A DNA stretch of 64,000 bases from Geminocystis herdmanii PCC 6308 (GCF_000332235.1 NZ_CM001775.1:303630-367629); one strand, 5' to 3'; positions 18,020 to 27,435 are shown, counted from the stretch's first letter. Notes: generated from the sequence alone by a model not told the origin. Program-made: numbers and translations.

Positions 18020-18862
18020 TTATAAATAAACTAAGTCTTCAGGTAATTCCGATAACTTAAAAATAGCATCTTCTTGAATAATAATATCTCGAAAAAGTTT
18101 TTTAGTTTGAGCAGGTAAAACTAAGACTTTTTCTGATTTTACCACAGAATATTTAAAACCTTCTAACTCTTGATTTGTCTCTAAATAACTCACCAGACGG
18201 CGAAACAATTTAGGTAAAATAACAATTTCTTTTTCCTCATCAAATAAATCCCAAACATGGAAACCTTTATTGGTTGAATCACTTTTCCAAACCCCTAAAT
18301 TATTTTTTCTGGCATGATTAACTGCTACCGTCATTTTTTTTCTTAAAGTAGGTGCTAAACCACGATAATAAGTCGGATAAGATTCCCCATATAACAAACT
18401 TTGATAATTGATAGATTGAAAAAATAATTCCAGAGGCAAAAAGAAAATTTCCCCATCTTTAACATCTATATTTCCTTTAAAAACAAACCCTAAAGGGCGC
18501 CCATGTTGATCTGTTTTTTTTGCTAAAATAAAACCTTGAATATTATCTTCAGCTTTAATAATAATATTTTGCTCTTGATTCCATTTTACTCCATCAATTT
18601 CGAGATATTTTAACAAGAAATTGGCGGCACTTAAAGCCCATTTTACACTTTGTTTACACTGAAGAAAATGAGTCTCTAAGCTATCCATACCAATCAACCG
18701 AATTTGTACATGATTAAATTCATTTAATTGAGGTGGAATACCGATTAATTTTGACCAATTTTCAGGGTTATTAGCTTTAAAGCGAATGGAATCACCATCA
18801 GGAGAATAACCCAAGGCGTGAAAAGTGCCTTTGATTAAGGTAAAAGACATTGTTTGATCCAA
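18020..18862 (-). CDS. Staphylococcal-nuclease-like (SNase/TNase) protein
   Basis: 280 residues. The SNase core is recognisable: SPDGDSIRF (Ca2+-binding Asp), then VQIRLIGMDSLETH, matching the R-L-x-G-x-D-x-x-E active-site signature, and AVNHARKNNLGVWKSD in the position of the C-terminal Arg motif. The core is longer than in the staphylococcal enzyme because of an extra segment between the signatures, and a 70-residue C-terminal extension follows. There is no signal peptide, so it is likely cytoplasmic. It is convergent with ecfT, only 7 bp apart. Confidence 0.75.
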   Translation of the reverse strand: MDQTMSFTLIKGTFHALGYSPDGDSIRFKANNPENWSKLIGIPPQLNEFNHVQIRLIGMDSLETHFLQCKQSVKWALSAANFLLKYLEIDGVKWNQEQNIIIKAEDNIQGFILAKKTDQHGRPLGFVFKGNIDVKDGEIFFLPLELFFQSINYQSLLYGESYPTYYRGLAPTLRKKMTVAVNHARKNNLGVWKSDSTNKGFHVWDLFDEEKEIVILPKLFRRLVSYLETNQELEGFKYSVVKSEKVLVLPAQTKKLFRDIIIQEDAIFKLSELPEDLVYL

Positions 18863-19050
18863 TACTTAATAATGTTTCCTAATTATACTTGGATTTGGAT
18901 AAATCTGATCTTTTATTTGTTAACACAAACCGACATATTCTTCTCATCTACAATATTATTTCCTTACCATTAATATTCTTAAAAATATCAAATTTTTTCT
19001 AAAAATACTTGTCAAATCAAAATTTTATTGTTATAATATAAACATAAAAT

Positions 19051-19094
19051 AAAGCCACTTTTCTTGATCCTTAGCGGTCGGGGAGGGTGGCTTT
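19051..19094 (-). terminator. Stem-loop terminator after the DUF1997 gene
   Basis: AAAGCCAC (19051-19058) and GTGGCTTT (19087-19094) form an 8-bp stem, with GC-rich bases in the loop and an AT-rich (ATTTTAT) run on the minus-strand side. It is placed right behind the stop of the DUF1997 gene. Confidence 0.55.
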
Positions 19095-19103
19095 TGCTTA
19101 TTT

Positions 19104-19760
19104 TTAGGAAGGATAATTGCTAGGGAATAAGGCATGGTTAAAGGTGTTCATTTTTTCCTCTTGAGAAAAGGTATAATAATCCTGCAATAGTTGAGAAACT
19201 AATTGATGTTTAATCCGCATCAAAACTCCTTTTAATAAACTATTTCCAGTAGTCTGTAAAATAGATTTTGGTGTAAACCATAGAGGGGGGGGTAAATCCA
19301 CTTTTACTGTCAAATTAGCTTTGCCTTGTAAGTAAGTTTTTCCATCTCTTTCTATGGCTGTTAATTTACCTTTTAAGTTGAGAGAAAATCTTTGATTTAT
19401 ATAGTCAATTCCTTTGATTTCGCAAGATTCAGATTGCAAATAGACATTTCCACTTGCACCAGTCCAAACTTTTAAAATAACCGTGGGTTGAAAGTGATAT
19501 ATCTCTAAAAAGTTAATTGGTTTCATCTGCAGTTGATAACGATCGAAACCTAAAACTTTCATTAACCTTTCATTGGCGATGGTTTTGACAAGACGAAAGG
19601 GTTGTCGAAGGTAATGTTGAATGGGGATAGTTTGTTGTTTGACTTCCAAATCAACGGTTTCCTGTGCCTGAAAATAAATTTCGGTATTGCTAAACAATGA
19701 TTCCAACTCCTTACTAAAAGGATAAATTAATTGTCTATTGTACGCTAGAATTAGCCTCAA
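19104..19760 (-). CDS. DUF1997-like protein
   Basis: 218 residues, no signal peptide. The pattern IPIQHYLRQPFRLVKTIANERLMK, then GFDRYQLQMKPINF and QPTVILKVW resembles the DUF1997 family of cyanobacteria and plastid-bearing plants, whose function is unknown. The protein is beta-rich with alternating polar and hydrophobic strands, compatible with a lipid-binding START-like fold, but that is only a guess. It lies between the SNase gene and psbA on the same strand, with separate terminators. Confidence 0.6.
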   Translation of the reverse strand: MRLILAYNRQLIYPFSKELESLFSNTEIYFQAQETVDLEVKQQTIPIQHYLRQPFRLVKTIANERLMKVLGFDRYQLQMKPINFLEIYHFQPTVILKVWTGASGNVYLQSESCEIKGIDYINQRFSLNLKGKLTAIERDGKTYLQGKANLTVKVDLPPPLWFTPKSILQTTGNSLLKGVLMRIKHQLVSQLLQDYYTFSQEEKMNTFNHALFPSNYPS

Positions 19761-19813
19761 TCTCCATTCAAAAAAGTGAACATAAGAGAGGAGACTAACC
19801 TAAAGACAGCAAA

Positions 19814-19843
19814 AAGCACCCCCTAAGTTAATAGAGAGTGCTT
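19814..19843 (-). terminator. psbA terminator
   Basis: AAGCAC (19814-19819) and GTGCTT (19838-19843) with partly paired C/G bases between; on the minus strand the stem is followed by TTTTT. It lies 37 bp after the psbA stop. Confidence 0.7.
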
Positions 19844-19879
19844 CTTGTTTGTTTATTTAATTTTACTAACCTTTAGAGA

Positions 19880-20947
19880 TTAACCGTTGATTACGGGTGC
19901 AGATACTGCATCAGCAGAGGCTAAGTCTAAGGGGAAGTTGTGAGCATTACGTTCGTGCATTACTTCGATACCGATGTTAGCACGGTTTAATACGTCTGCC
20001 CAAGTTCCAATTACATGACCTTGGCTATCTAAGATAGATTGGTTGAAGTTGAAACCATTTAAGTTGAAAGCCATGGTTGATACACCCATTGCGGTGAACC
20101 AAATACCGATGACAGGCCATGCACCTAAGAAGAAGTGTAACGCGCGGCTATTGTTGAAGGAAGCATATTGGAAAATTAAGCGACCGAAATAACCGTGAGC
20201 TGCTACGATGTTGTAGGTTTCTTCTTCTTGACCGAATTTGTAACCATAGTTTTGAGACTCGGTTTCGGTGGTTTCACGAACTAAAGAAGAAGTTACGAGA
20301 GAACCGTGCATTGCGGAGAATAAAGAACCACCAAACACACCTGCTACTCCTAACATATGGAAGGGGTGCATTAAAATGTTGTGTTCTGCTTGGAATACTA
20401 ACATGAAGTTGAATGTTCCAGAGATTCCTAAAGGCATAGCATCAGAGAAAGAACCTTGACCGATGGGGTAGATTAAGAATACAGCAGTTGCAGCAGATAC
20501 AGGTGCAGAGTAAGCAACACAGATCCAAGGGCGCATTCCTAAGCGGAAAGATAATTCCCACTGACGACCCATGTAGCAGAAGATTCCGATTAAGAAGTGG
20601 AATACTACTAATTGGTAAGGACCACCGTTGTATAACCATTCATCTAAGGAAGCTGCTTCCCAAATGGGGTAGAAGTGTAAACCGATAGCGTTCGAGGAAG
20701 GAACAACTGCACCAGAGATGATGTTGTTTCCGTATAACAAAGAACCAGCTACAGGCTCACGAATACCGTCAATGTCCACGGGAGGAGCTGCGATGAAAGC
20801 GATAATAAAACAAGTGGTGGCAGTTAAGAGGGTAGGGATCATTAAAGTACCGAACCAACCTACATATAAGCGGTTGTTGGTAGAAGTGATCCACTGACAA
20901 AACTGCTCCCATGCGGAAGACTGTTGTTGCTGTAAAGTGGTAGTCAT
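19880..20947 (-). CDS. psbA: Photosystem II reaction centre protein D1
   Basis: Core D1 subunit that binds P680 chlorophylls, pheophytin, QB and most Mn4Ca ligands. 355 residues with five membrane helices; [13 protein letters not shown] carries the Gln of a D1:1-like form, and the C-terminal [21 protein letters not shown] supplies Mn ligands (His, Glu) and the processing site after DLA. Family numbering is shifted by one because the N-terminus ([16 protein letters not shown]) is one residue shorter than in Synechocystis. The tail removed by CtpA is only [12 protein letters not shown], shorter than the usual 16 residues. SFSDAMPLG has Ala where Gly is common. A strong consensus promoter precedes the gene. 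Confidence 0.99.
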   Translation of the reverse strand: MTTTLQQQQSSAWEQFCQWITSTNNRLYVGWFGTLMIPTLLTATTCFIIAFIAAPPVDIDGIREPVAGSLLYGNNIISGAVVPSSNAIGLHFYPIWEAASLDEWLYNGGPYQLVVFHFLIGIFCYMGRQWELSFRLGMRPWICVAYSAPVSAATAVFLIYPIGQGSFSDAMPLGISGTFNFMLVFQAEHNILMHPFHMLGVAGVFGGSLFSAMHGSLVTSSLVRETTETESQNYGYKFGQEEETYNIVAAHGYFGRLIFQYASFNNSRALHFFLGAWPVIGIWFTAMGVSTMAFNLNGFNFNQSILDSQGHVIGTWADVLNRANIGIEVMHERNAHNFPLDLASADAVSAPVING

Positions 20948-21017
20948 CTTTTTATGATTTCTTTATGTGTGTATAATATTTTCGAGGTACGATTAGGCGA
21001 TTGCTCACCTATTAATA

Positions 21018-21046
21018 ATTATAATTGGGATATAAAGTTTTGTCAA
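21018..21046 (-). promoter_or_regulatory. psbA sigma-70-type promoter
   Basis: On the minus strand TTGACA (21046-21041) and TATAAT (21023-21018) are separated by exactly 17 bp, a perfect consensus. Transcription would start near 21011, giving a 5' leader of about 60 nt that includes a GGTGAGCAATCGCC stretch. Confidence 0.85.
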
Positions 21047-21071
21047 GTTTTTTTCAGTTTTGTTTTTAAAG

Positions 21072-22454
21072 TTATTTTAATGCTGAAACTTCTTGACTTA
21101 CTCGCAATCCGCTAAGATAAGCACCATGTACGGTGGCAGGATAATCTAAGGAAGTTGCTTCCCCTGCGAAAAAAATTTGTTGATTGATAGGTTTAGCTAA
21201 TTCTCGACGATGGTTCGGTGTTGAATTAGTGGCATAATAAGAGTAAGAACCATAGGTAAAAGTATCTTGACTCCAGCGAGTTAACTGATAATCTATTGGT
21301 TGGGGGATAGAATTACCAAAAATTTGTCGTAAATTTTTCATGGCATCGGTGACGATTTTTTCATCACTCCATGACTCTATTTCTCTCCCGAATTTTCCTG
21401 CATTAAACCCTAATAATATCGGCTTTTTCAGTGGCAATTCAAGATTTACCCATTGACTCCATTGCCCTTTTTGATGGGAAATTTTGCCAATCCAATCATA
21501 ATTTTTTTCCCAAAATTGATGAGGAAAACGGAGATATAATTTATTTAAAACTCCCATACCTAATTGATTAATTGCCTTTAATTTTTCTTTTGGTAAAGGC
21601 GGAGAAAATTTAACTATATTTTTCTGTAAAACTCCTAATGGTAGAGTTACTATTACTATATCTCCTCGAAAATTACCTTGATTAGTCAGAATATTAATTC
21701 CTTGATTGTTAGATTCGATCGACTCTACTTGATGATTAAGTTTAATATCTAATCCTGTGGCTAAATAGTCACTAATCAGATTATAACCTTTAACAAATAG
21801 TAAATCATTTCCATCAAATTCTTTGGTTTCATCAAAATAGAAAGCTGAAAGTTGAGATATATCTTCGGCGTATTCTTGTTCGATAATCGAGTTAAATAAA
21901 TACTCAAAATTAGCTCGATCAAAATCGGATAATTGATGCCAATTTAATTCTTTTTCTACGGCTTTTTGTAAAGAAATATCGTCATTATAATTATCTTGAA
22001 TTGTGCTAATAATCGTTTCTAATTTTGTCGTTAATTTTTCTAAATTTTCTTCTTGTTTATCAGTAATTATCTTACCATTAAGATCATAAATAATCGAGCT
22101 TTCACTCTTAGTAGGAAAAACTTGAGCATTAATAGAATTAGCTAATTTGGCTATAGGATTACCTTCTTTTCCATGAATCCAAGAAGCCCCCATATCCACA
22201 AAAGCATCATTCCATTTTTTACTTGTCCATAAACGTCCACCTATACGATTTCTACCCTCTAATAAAAGCACATCGAAACCTTGATTTTGTAAAGTTTTAC
22301 CTGCACTTAATCCGGCTATTCCTGCACCGATAATAATAATTTTCTGTTTAGATTTATTGCTAGAATTTTTTTGATTATCAGCTAAGTTTTTAGATGCAAA
22401 AATATGAGCAAATATGACACTAGATACTATTAGAAAAAAACGACGATTAATCAT
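21072..22454 (-). CDS. FAD-dependent amine oxidase, probably exported
   Basis: Monoamine/polyamine/L-amino-acid oxidase family. About 460 residues from MINRRFFLIVSSVIFAH, a basic-hydrophobic leader that looks like a signal peptide; a further 9 upstream residues are possible (22481). Rossmann FAD site IIIIGAGIAGLSAGK with the following LLEGRNRIGGR, substrate-domain DMGASWIHG and C-terminal FAD motif FFAGEATSLDYPATVHGAY are all complete. The substrate cannot be read; related cyanobacterial enzymes act on L-amino acids or polyamines. It is divergent from chlH across a heptamer-rich gap. Confidence 0.85.
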   Translation of the reverse strand: MINRRFFLIVSSVIFAHIFASKNLADNQKNSSNKSKQKIIIIGAGIAGLSAGKTLQNQGFDVLLLEGRNRIGGRLWTSKKWNDAFVDMGASWIHGKEGNPIAKLANSINAQVFPTKSESSIIYDLNGKIITDKQEENLEKLTTKLETIISTIQDNYNDDISLQKAVEKELNWHQLSDFDRANFEYLFNSIIEQEYAEDISQLSAFYFDETKEFDGNDLLFVKGYNLISDYLATGLDIKLNHQVESIESNNQGINILTNQGNFRGDIVIVTLPLGVLQKNIVKFSPPLPKEKLKAINQLGMGVLNKLYLRFPHQFWEKNYDWIGKISHQKGQWSQWVNLELPLKKPILLGFNAGKFGREIESWSDEKIVTDAMKNLRQIFGNSIPQPIDYQLTRWSQDTFTYGSYSYYATNSTPNHRRELAKPINQQIFFAGEATSLDYPATVHGAYLSGLRVSQEVSALK

Positions 22455-22520
22455 GAATAATGAACAATTAACAGTGTACAATTGAGAGGTGTCAGGTGTC
22501 AGGTTTTATTTAACTCTCCC

Positions 22521-22566
22521 TACTCCCTACTCCCTACTCTCTACTCTCTACTCCCTACTCCCTACT
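22521..22566. repeat. TACTCCC heptamer array upstream of chlH
   Basis: About six to seven TACTCCC/TACTCTC 7-bp units in the divergent spacer between the amine oxidase and chlH genes. Confidence 0.75.
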
Positions 22567-22642
22567 GAATTTAACCTAATCGCCATGCTAGAATGTTTTA
22601 CATTACTTAACAAAAATCGAGATTACCTTAGAGGCAACGCAG

Positions 22643-25600
22643 ATGAAACGCATCGTATTAATAACAGGATTTGAGACTTTTAATAGTAGTTTATACCGTC
22701 AATCAGCTTCGATCGCAACATCTCGCTGTGAAGGTTTAGAAGTTATCGTTTTCACCGATGGGGATATTAATACTCAAAGAGAAAAAGTGGAATCTGCGTT
22801 ACAAACTGCTGATGTTTTCTTTGCTAGTCTTATTTTCGACTATGATCAAGTAATGTGGTTAAGGGAAAAAGTTGCTCATATTCCCATTCGTTTGGTTTTC
22901 GAGTCGGCTTTAGAGTTGATGAGTTTAACCCAGATAGGCAAGTTTTCGATCGGTGATAAGCCTAAAGGGATGCCTAAACCTGTACAATTCATCTTGAGTA
23001 AGTTTACCAATAGCAAAGAAGAAGATAAACTTGCAGGATATATCAGCTTCTTAAAAACAGGGCCTAAATTATTAAAGTACATTCCTGTCAAAAAAGTCCA
23101 AGATTTACGCAACTGGTTGATTATTTACGGTTATTGGAATGCAGGGGGCGTTGATAATGTTGCCTCTATGTGTTGGTTTATTGCAGAAAATTATCTCGGT
23201 TTAAAGGTATCGGAAATTCCTCCTGTTATGGAAACTCCTAATATGGGGTTATTACATCCTGACTATGATGGTTATTTTACCTCTCCCCGTGAGTATTTGA
23301 CTTGGTATCAAAAGAGATTAGATGATGATAAGACAGGAAGACAGGCAGACAGGAAGACAGGCAGACAGGAAGACAGGAAGACAGGCAGACAGGAAGACAG
23401 GCAGACAGGAAGAAAGGAAGAAAATATTAATGATGAAAGAGGGTTAATGCCATTAACCCCTACAAGCAACCATCAATTGCCAACAGTGGGGGTTTTGTTA
23501 TATCGTAAGCACGTTATCAGTAAACTACCTTATATTCCTCAACTGATTCGTTATTTTGAAGAAGCAGGATTGATTCCCCTTCCCATTTTCATCAATGGAG
23601 TAGAAGGTCATGTTGCTGTAAGAGATTGGATGACAACGGATTATGAACAAGAAAAACGTAGTCAGGGTATTAATGAAACTCTCTCTTTATCAAAAGATGC
23701 TGTAAAAGTAGATGCGGTTATCTCTACCATCGGTTTTCCTTTGGTGGGTGGTCCAGCTGGTAGTATGGAAGCTGGAAGACAGGTAGAAGTGGCTAAACGT
23801 ATTTTAACGGCAAAAAATATTCCCTACATTGTCGCTGCGCCTCTATTAATACAAGATATTCATTCATGGGTAAGAAAGGGGATCGGTGGTTTGCAAAGTG
23901 TGGTATTATACGCTTTACCTGAGCTAGATGGTTCGATCGACACTATCCCATTGGGTGGTTTAGTGGGAGAAGATATATACCTTATTCCTGAGAGGGTTAA
24001 GCGTCTCACTGGTAGAGTTAATAACTGGATTAAGTTAAGACGAAAGGAAAAGTTCGATCGAAAAGTTGCTATTATTTTATATGGTTTCCCCCCCGGATAC
24101 GGTGCAACCGGCACAGCAGCCTTATTGAATGTGCCTAAATCTCTGCAAAAATTACTAACAGCATTGAAGGAAGAAGGTTATAACGTTGACAACATCCCCG
24201 AAGACGGCGAGGAAATTCTTAAACAAGTCAAAACCGCCGATGATTTTATTTCATACTCTGCCCCTAAATCCCCAAAATTGGGGACTTTTTCACCCTCAAA
24301 CTTGAACAAAGAAGGGCAAATTTCACCCCCAAACTTGGGGGAAGGGGGGCAAAATGGTGGCAAAAACACAGTTGATGTGAAGACGCTCGATCGATGGTTA
24401 GGGTATATACTAATCAATAAGATACAAAAACAATGGGGAAATCTCACTCAAACAGGCATAAAAACCATCGGTGATAAATTCCAAATCGGCGGTATTCAAC
24501 TCGGTAACGTCTGGATTGGAGTACAACCTCCTCTCGGTATAGCGGGTGATCCCATGCGACTCATGTTTGAGAAGGATTTAACCCCCCATCCCCAATACAC
24601 CGCCTTTTATAAATGGTTGCAAAATGACTTTCAAGCCGATGCGATTATCCACTTCGGAATGCACGGCACAGTGGAATGGTTGCCCGGTAATCCTCTTGGT
24701 AATACGGGTTATTCGTGGTCAGATGTACTATTGGGCGATATTCCTAACCTCTACATTTACGCCGCCAATAATCCCTCCGAATCCATGTTGGCAAAAAGAA
24801 GGGGTTATGGTGTGATTATCTCTCATAACGTGCCTCCTTACGGTAGGGCAGGGTTATATAAAGAGTTAATGGCATTAAAAGAGTTAATTAACGAGTATCG
24901 AGAAGATACAGAGAAAAATCAGCTATTAAAAGGGGATATTATCCAGAAAATAGTCGATAGTGGCTTATATAAAGATTGCAAATTTACCGAAGGGGAAAAA
25001 CTAGGTATCGAATTTACTGCTGACAATGCCAAATTATTTAGTAAACAAGCCCTTAACGATTATTTTGTGCAAATTTACGACTATTTGCAAATTGTTGAGC
25101 AAAGATTATTTTCCTCGGGTTTACACATCTTAGGAGAAAAACCCAATCCAGAGCAACTGCAATCTTACCTTGAGGCTTATTTTAATGATACTTATAGTCA
25201 ACAAAACTTCGCCCAAGAGTTAAATAATAGTGACTTATTCGCCAGAGTTGAGAAAAAAGCCGAAAAAGAGGAAGAATTGAAACAACGTTTTGCGCAACAA
25301 CAGTTAATCAGTGACTTGTTAATGCAAACGGAAGACGAATTAACTAATTTACTACGAGGCTTAAACGGTGAATATATCCCTCCTGCGCCCGGCGGTGATT
25401 TACTCAGAGATGGTGCTGGAGTATTACCTACAGGTCGTAACATCCACGCATTAGACCCTTATCGGATGCCTTCTCAGGGTGCATATTTACGGGGTAGGGA
25501 GATTGGCAAGAAGATTATTGAGCAAAATTTAGCAGAAAACGGCAGTTATCCTGAGACTGTAGCCGTCATGTTATGGGGTTTAGATGCCATTAAAACTAAG

Positions 25601-26605
25601 GGGGAGTCGATCGGCATTTTACTAGAATTAGTGGGTGCAGAGCCTGTTAAAGAAGGCACAGGGCGCATAGTTAGATATGAGTTGATGCCCTTAGAAAAAG
25701 TTGGACATCCTCGCATCGATATTTTAGGCAATTTATCAGGGATTTTTCGAGATACTTTTACTAATATTATCGAATTGTTGGATGATTTGTTCGATCGAGC
25801 TTCTACTGCGGAGGAATCGATCGAAAATAACTATATTCGCAAACATTACCTTGAATTAAAGGAGAAAGGTATAGATAACCCCTCCGCACGACTGTTTTCT
25901 AATCCTAGCGGTGATTTTGGCTCATTAGTAAATGATCAAGTTGTGGATGGTAACTGGGAATCGGGGGATGAATTAGCGGATACATGGAAAAGTCGCAATG
26001 TTTTTAGCTACGGTAGAAAGGATAAAGGGCAAACGCGCCCCGAAATTTTAGATAAACTATTAGAAACTAGCGCTACGGTGGTGCAGGAAATCGACTCGGT
26101 AGAGTATGGCTTGACGGATATTCAAGAATATTATGCCAATACGGGAGGCTTGAAACGTGCCGCCGAAAAACAAAGCGGTAAAAAAGTATCTGCTAGTTTT
26201 ATTGAAAGTTTCTCTCAGGATACCACTCCTCGCAAATTAGACCAAGTTTTGCGCATGGAATACCGCACTAAATTACTTAACCCCAAATGGGCGAAAGCTA
26301 TGGCTGATCAGGGTTCTGGCGGTGCTTATGAAATATCTCAACGGATGACAGCGTTAATCGGTTGGGGAGGAGTAGCAGATTTTACCGATAATTGGGTATA
26401 TGATCAAGCGGTTGATACTTATGTATTAGATCAAGACATGGCAAATAAGTTAAGGGAAGCGAATCCCGAAGCCTTCCGCAATATTGTGGGGAGGATGTTG
26501 GAGGCGAATGGGCGCGGTTTTTGGGATGCGGATGAGGAGAAATTAGATAAACTCAAAGATTTATATGAGAAAACGGAGGATGAATTGGAGGGGGTTACTG
26601 TTTAA
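22643..26605 (+). CDS. chlH: Magnesium-chelatase-type large subunit (ChlH/BchH family) with two repeat insertions
   Basis: Porphyrin-binding large subunit that, with ChlI/ChlD-type AAA+ subunits, inserts Mg2+ into protoporphyrin IX. 1320 residues. The N-terminal domain includes FETFNSSLYRQSAS, GMPKPVQFILSKF and ETPNMGLLHPDYDGYF; the CobN/Mg-chelatase domain runs from about residue 280 to 1300 with FHFGMHG-like IIHFGMHGTVEWLPG, PTGRNIHALDP and YELMPLEKVGHPRID. The N-terminus differs from the canonical 1330-residue cyanobacterial ChlH as I remember it, so this is probably the shorter paralogue; native length would be about 1240, because residues about 230-262 and 538-573 are repeat-derived inserts. 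CobN is less likely, but only a phylogeny would settle it. Confidence 0.88.
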   Translation: MKRIVLITGFETFNSSLYRQSASIATSRCEGLEVIVFTDGDINTQREKVESALQTADVFFASLIFDYDQVMWLREKVAHIPIRLVFESALELMSLTQIGKFSIGDKPKGMPKPVQFILSKFTNSKEEDKLAGYISFLKTGPKLLKYIPVKKVQDLRNWLIIYGYWNAGGVDNVASMCWFIAENYLGLKVSEIPPVMETPNMGLLHPDYDGYFTSPREYLTWYQKRLDDDKTGRQADRKTGRQEDRKTGRQEDRQTGRKEENINDERGLMPLTPTSNHQLPTVGVLLYRKHVISKLPYIPQLIRYFEEAGLIPLPIFINGVEGHVAVRDWMTTDYEQEKRSQGINETLSLSKDAVKVDAVISTIGFPLVGGPAGSMEAGRQVEVAKRILTAKNIPYIVAAPLLIQDIHSWVRKGIGGLQSVVLYALPELDGSIDTIPLGGLVGEDIYLIPERVKRLTGRVNNWIKLRRKEKFDRKVAIILYGFPPGYGATGTAALLNVPKSLQKLLTALKEEGYNVDNIPEDGEEILKQVKTADDFISYSAPKSPKLGTFSPSNLNKEGQISPPNLGEGGQNGGKNTVDVKTLDRWLGYILINKIQKQWGNLTQTGIKTIGDKFQIGGIQLGNVWIGVQPPLGIAGDPMRLMFEKDLTPHPQYTAFYKWLQNDFQADAIIHFGMHGTVEWLPGNPLGNTGYSWSDVLLGDIPNLYIYAANNPSESMLAKRRGYGVIISHNVPPYGRAGLYKELMALKELINEYREDTEKNQLLKGDIIQKIVDSGLYKDCKFTEGEKLGIEFTADNAKLFSKQALNDYFVQIYDYLQIVEQRLFSSGLHILGEKPNPEQLQSYLEAYFNDTYSQQNFAQELNNSDLFARVEKKAEKEEELKQRFAQQQLISDLLMQTEDELTNLLRGLNGEYIPPAPGGDLLRDGAGVLPTGRNIHALDPYRMPSQGAYLRGREIGKKIIEQNLAENGSYPETVAVMLWGLDAIKTKGESIGILLELVGAEPVKEGTGRIVRYELMPLEKVGHPRIDILGNLSGIFRDTFTNIIELLDDLFDRASTAEESIENNYIRKHYLELKEKGIDNPSARLFSNPSGDFGSLVNDQVVDGNWESGDELADTWKSRNVFSYGRKDKGQTRPEILDKLLETSATVVQEIDSVEYGLTDIQEYYANTGGLKRAAEKQSGKKVSASFIESFSQDTTPRKLDQVLRMEYRTKLLNPKWAKAMADQGSGGAYEISQRMTALIGWGGVADFTDNWVYDQAVDTYVLDQDMANKLREANPEAFRNIVGRMLEANGRGFWDADEEKLDKLKDLYEKTEDELEGVTV
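23332..23419. repeat. GACAGG(A/C)A octamer array inside chlH
   Basis: Ten perfect 8-bp units, GACAGGAA or GACAGGCA, plus one degenerate GAAAGGAA, all within the coding region. Because 8 is not a multiple of 3 the frame cycles every 24 bp, giving a period-8 peptide of the type KTGRQEDR. The same octamers form the arms of the elements at 8820-9008 and 35544-35738. Confidence 0.95.
24262..24360. repeat. Second in-frame repeat insert in chlH
   Basis: Palindromic C/G-rich stretches (ATCCCCAAAATTGGGGA and CCCCCAAACTTGGGGG) encode a Pro/Gly/Asn-rich peptide, residues about 538-573, absent from what I expect of the family. It lies in a loop just before a conserved segment DVKTLDRWLGYI. Confidence 0.8.
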
Positions 26606-26654
26606 TAGGTTTTCATCAATAATCGGCAATCCGTCTCGTCAATTTATTGCGAGG

Positions 26655-27068
26655 CTATGGGAATATATGAAAAAAATTTACTGTTTCAGTTTGAATTAAA
26701 TTAAAGTGTCTCCTGTCTAAAGTTAAAATTTGTTTGATTTTATTATATTCAGCTAAAACAACTATACTGGCATCAACAAAGCCTAAAGGTAAGTCTTTGT
26801 ATTTTGCCATTAATTTAGTTACTGTATAAATGTTTTCTACATCGATTTCTAAATATTCAAAACATCCTTCCCCTAAGTCTTCAATAAAACTTCTCGCTAC
26901 TTTTTCTCCTAAATATTTAGTTACGAGATAGTCAACTTCGGGTAAAACCGTAACAGGTACATAAATTTGATATTGCTGAAAAATTTTTACTACTGAAGAA
27001 TGATATTGATCATCTCTATCTAAAAAAGCGATAATACCACTGGTATCTGCTATTATTTTTCTGTCCAT
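26655..27068 (-). CDS. PIN-domain toxin (VapC-like)
   Basis: 137 residues with the PIN ribonuclease acid residues in place: IIADTSGIIAFL (Asp8), Glu in VLPEVDYL, and DLPLGFVDASIVVLAE with Asp, followed by ILTLDRRHF. VapC toxins cleave tRNA or rRNA. The upstream antitoxin gene overlaps by 16 bp, forming a type II module. Both genes look intact. Location right behind chlH marks the start of the accessory island. Confidence 0.85.
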   Translation of the reverse strand: MDRKIIADTSGIIAFLDRDDQYHSSVVKIFQQYQIYVPVTVLPEVDYLVTKYLGEKVARSFIEDLGEGCFEYLEIDVENIYTVTKLMAKYKDLPLGFVDASIVVLAEYNKIKQILTLDRRHFNLIQTETVNFFHIFP

Positions 27069-27271
27069 AATAATTCATCAACTTTAGAAGATAAATCACC
27101 TCTACCACTCGCCCCCATTCCCATGGATTTCGGTAGTTTTTTCGGCTGATTTTCTATTTGATTAATAACAATTTCTTGGATTACTTCAGCAACAGTTTTT
27201 CCTTTTTCCTGACATATTTTTTCTAGTTTGTTTTGCGTTTCTGTAGGTAAATAAATAGTTGTCGGTTGCAT
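27053..27271 (-). CDS. Ribbon-helix-helix antitoxin partner of the PIN toxin
   Basis: 72 residues. N-terminal RHH core TTIYLPTETQNKLEKIC and AEVIQEIVINQ for DNA binding, then a Gly/Ser-rich linker and a C-terminal DLSSKVDELLW that probably occupies the toxin's active site. It is first in the operon; the downstream toxin starts inside it. Confidence 0.8.
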   Translation of the reverse strand: MQPTTIYLPTETQNKLEKICQEKGKTVAEVIQEIVINQIENQPKKLPKSMGMGASGRGDLSSKVDELLWTEK

Positions 27272-27320
27272 AAGTTTTGATTAATTAAATCTCATTCTTT
27301 TTTTATTATCTCATAAAATT

Positions 27321-27417
27321 GTAGGTTGGGTTGAGGTAACGAAACCCAACACTTCACAAAAGTAATGATTTTCAACATCGGCTATTGTTGGGTTGCACTT
27401 CGTTTAACCCAACCTAC
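27321..27417. repeat. GTAGGTTGGGTT palindromic element
   Basis: 97 bp beginning GTAGGTTGGGTT and ending AACCCAACCTAC: a long inverted repeat (inner CCCAACA/TGTTGGG). The same type occurs at 8766-8803 and 60230-60311. It can form a long hairpin in DNA or RNA. Confidence 0.85.
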
Positions 27418-27435
27418 ATTCTGTTATTTTAAAAA

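Noticed and set aside
23332-23419. CRISPR array inside chlH
   Set aside because: Units are 8 bp and contiguous with no spacers; this is a minisatellite.
22643-26605. Assignment as cobaltochelatase CobN
   Set aside because: The N-terminal FETFNSS, GMPKPVQFILSKF and ETPNMGLLHPDYDGYF pattern fits cyanobacterial Mg-chelatase H-type proteins better; a tree would be decisive.
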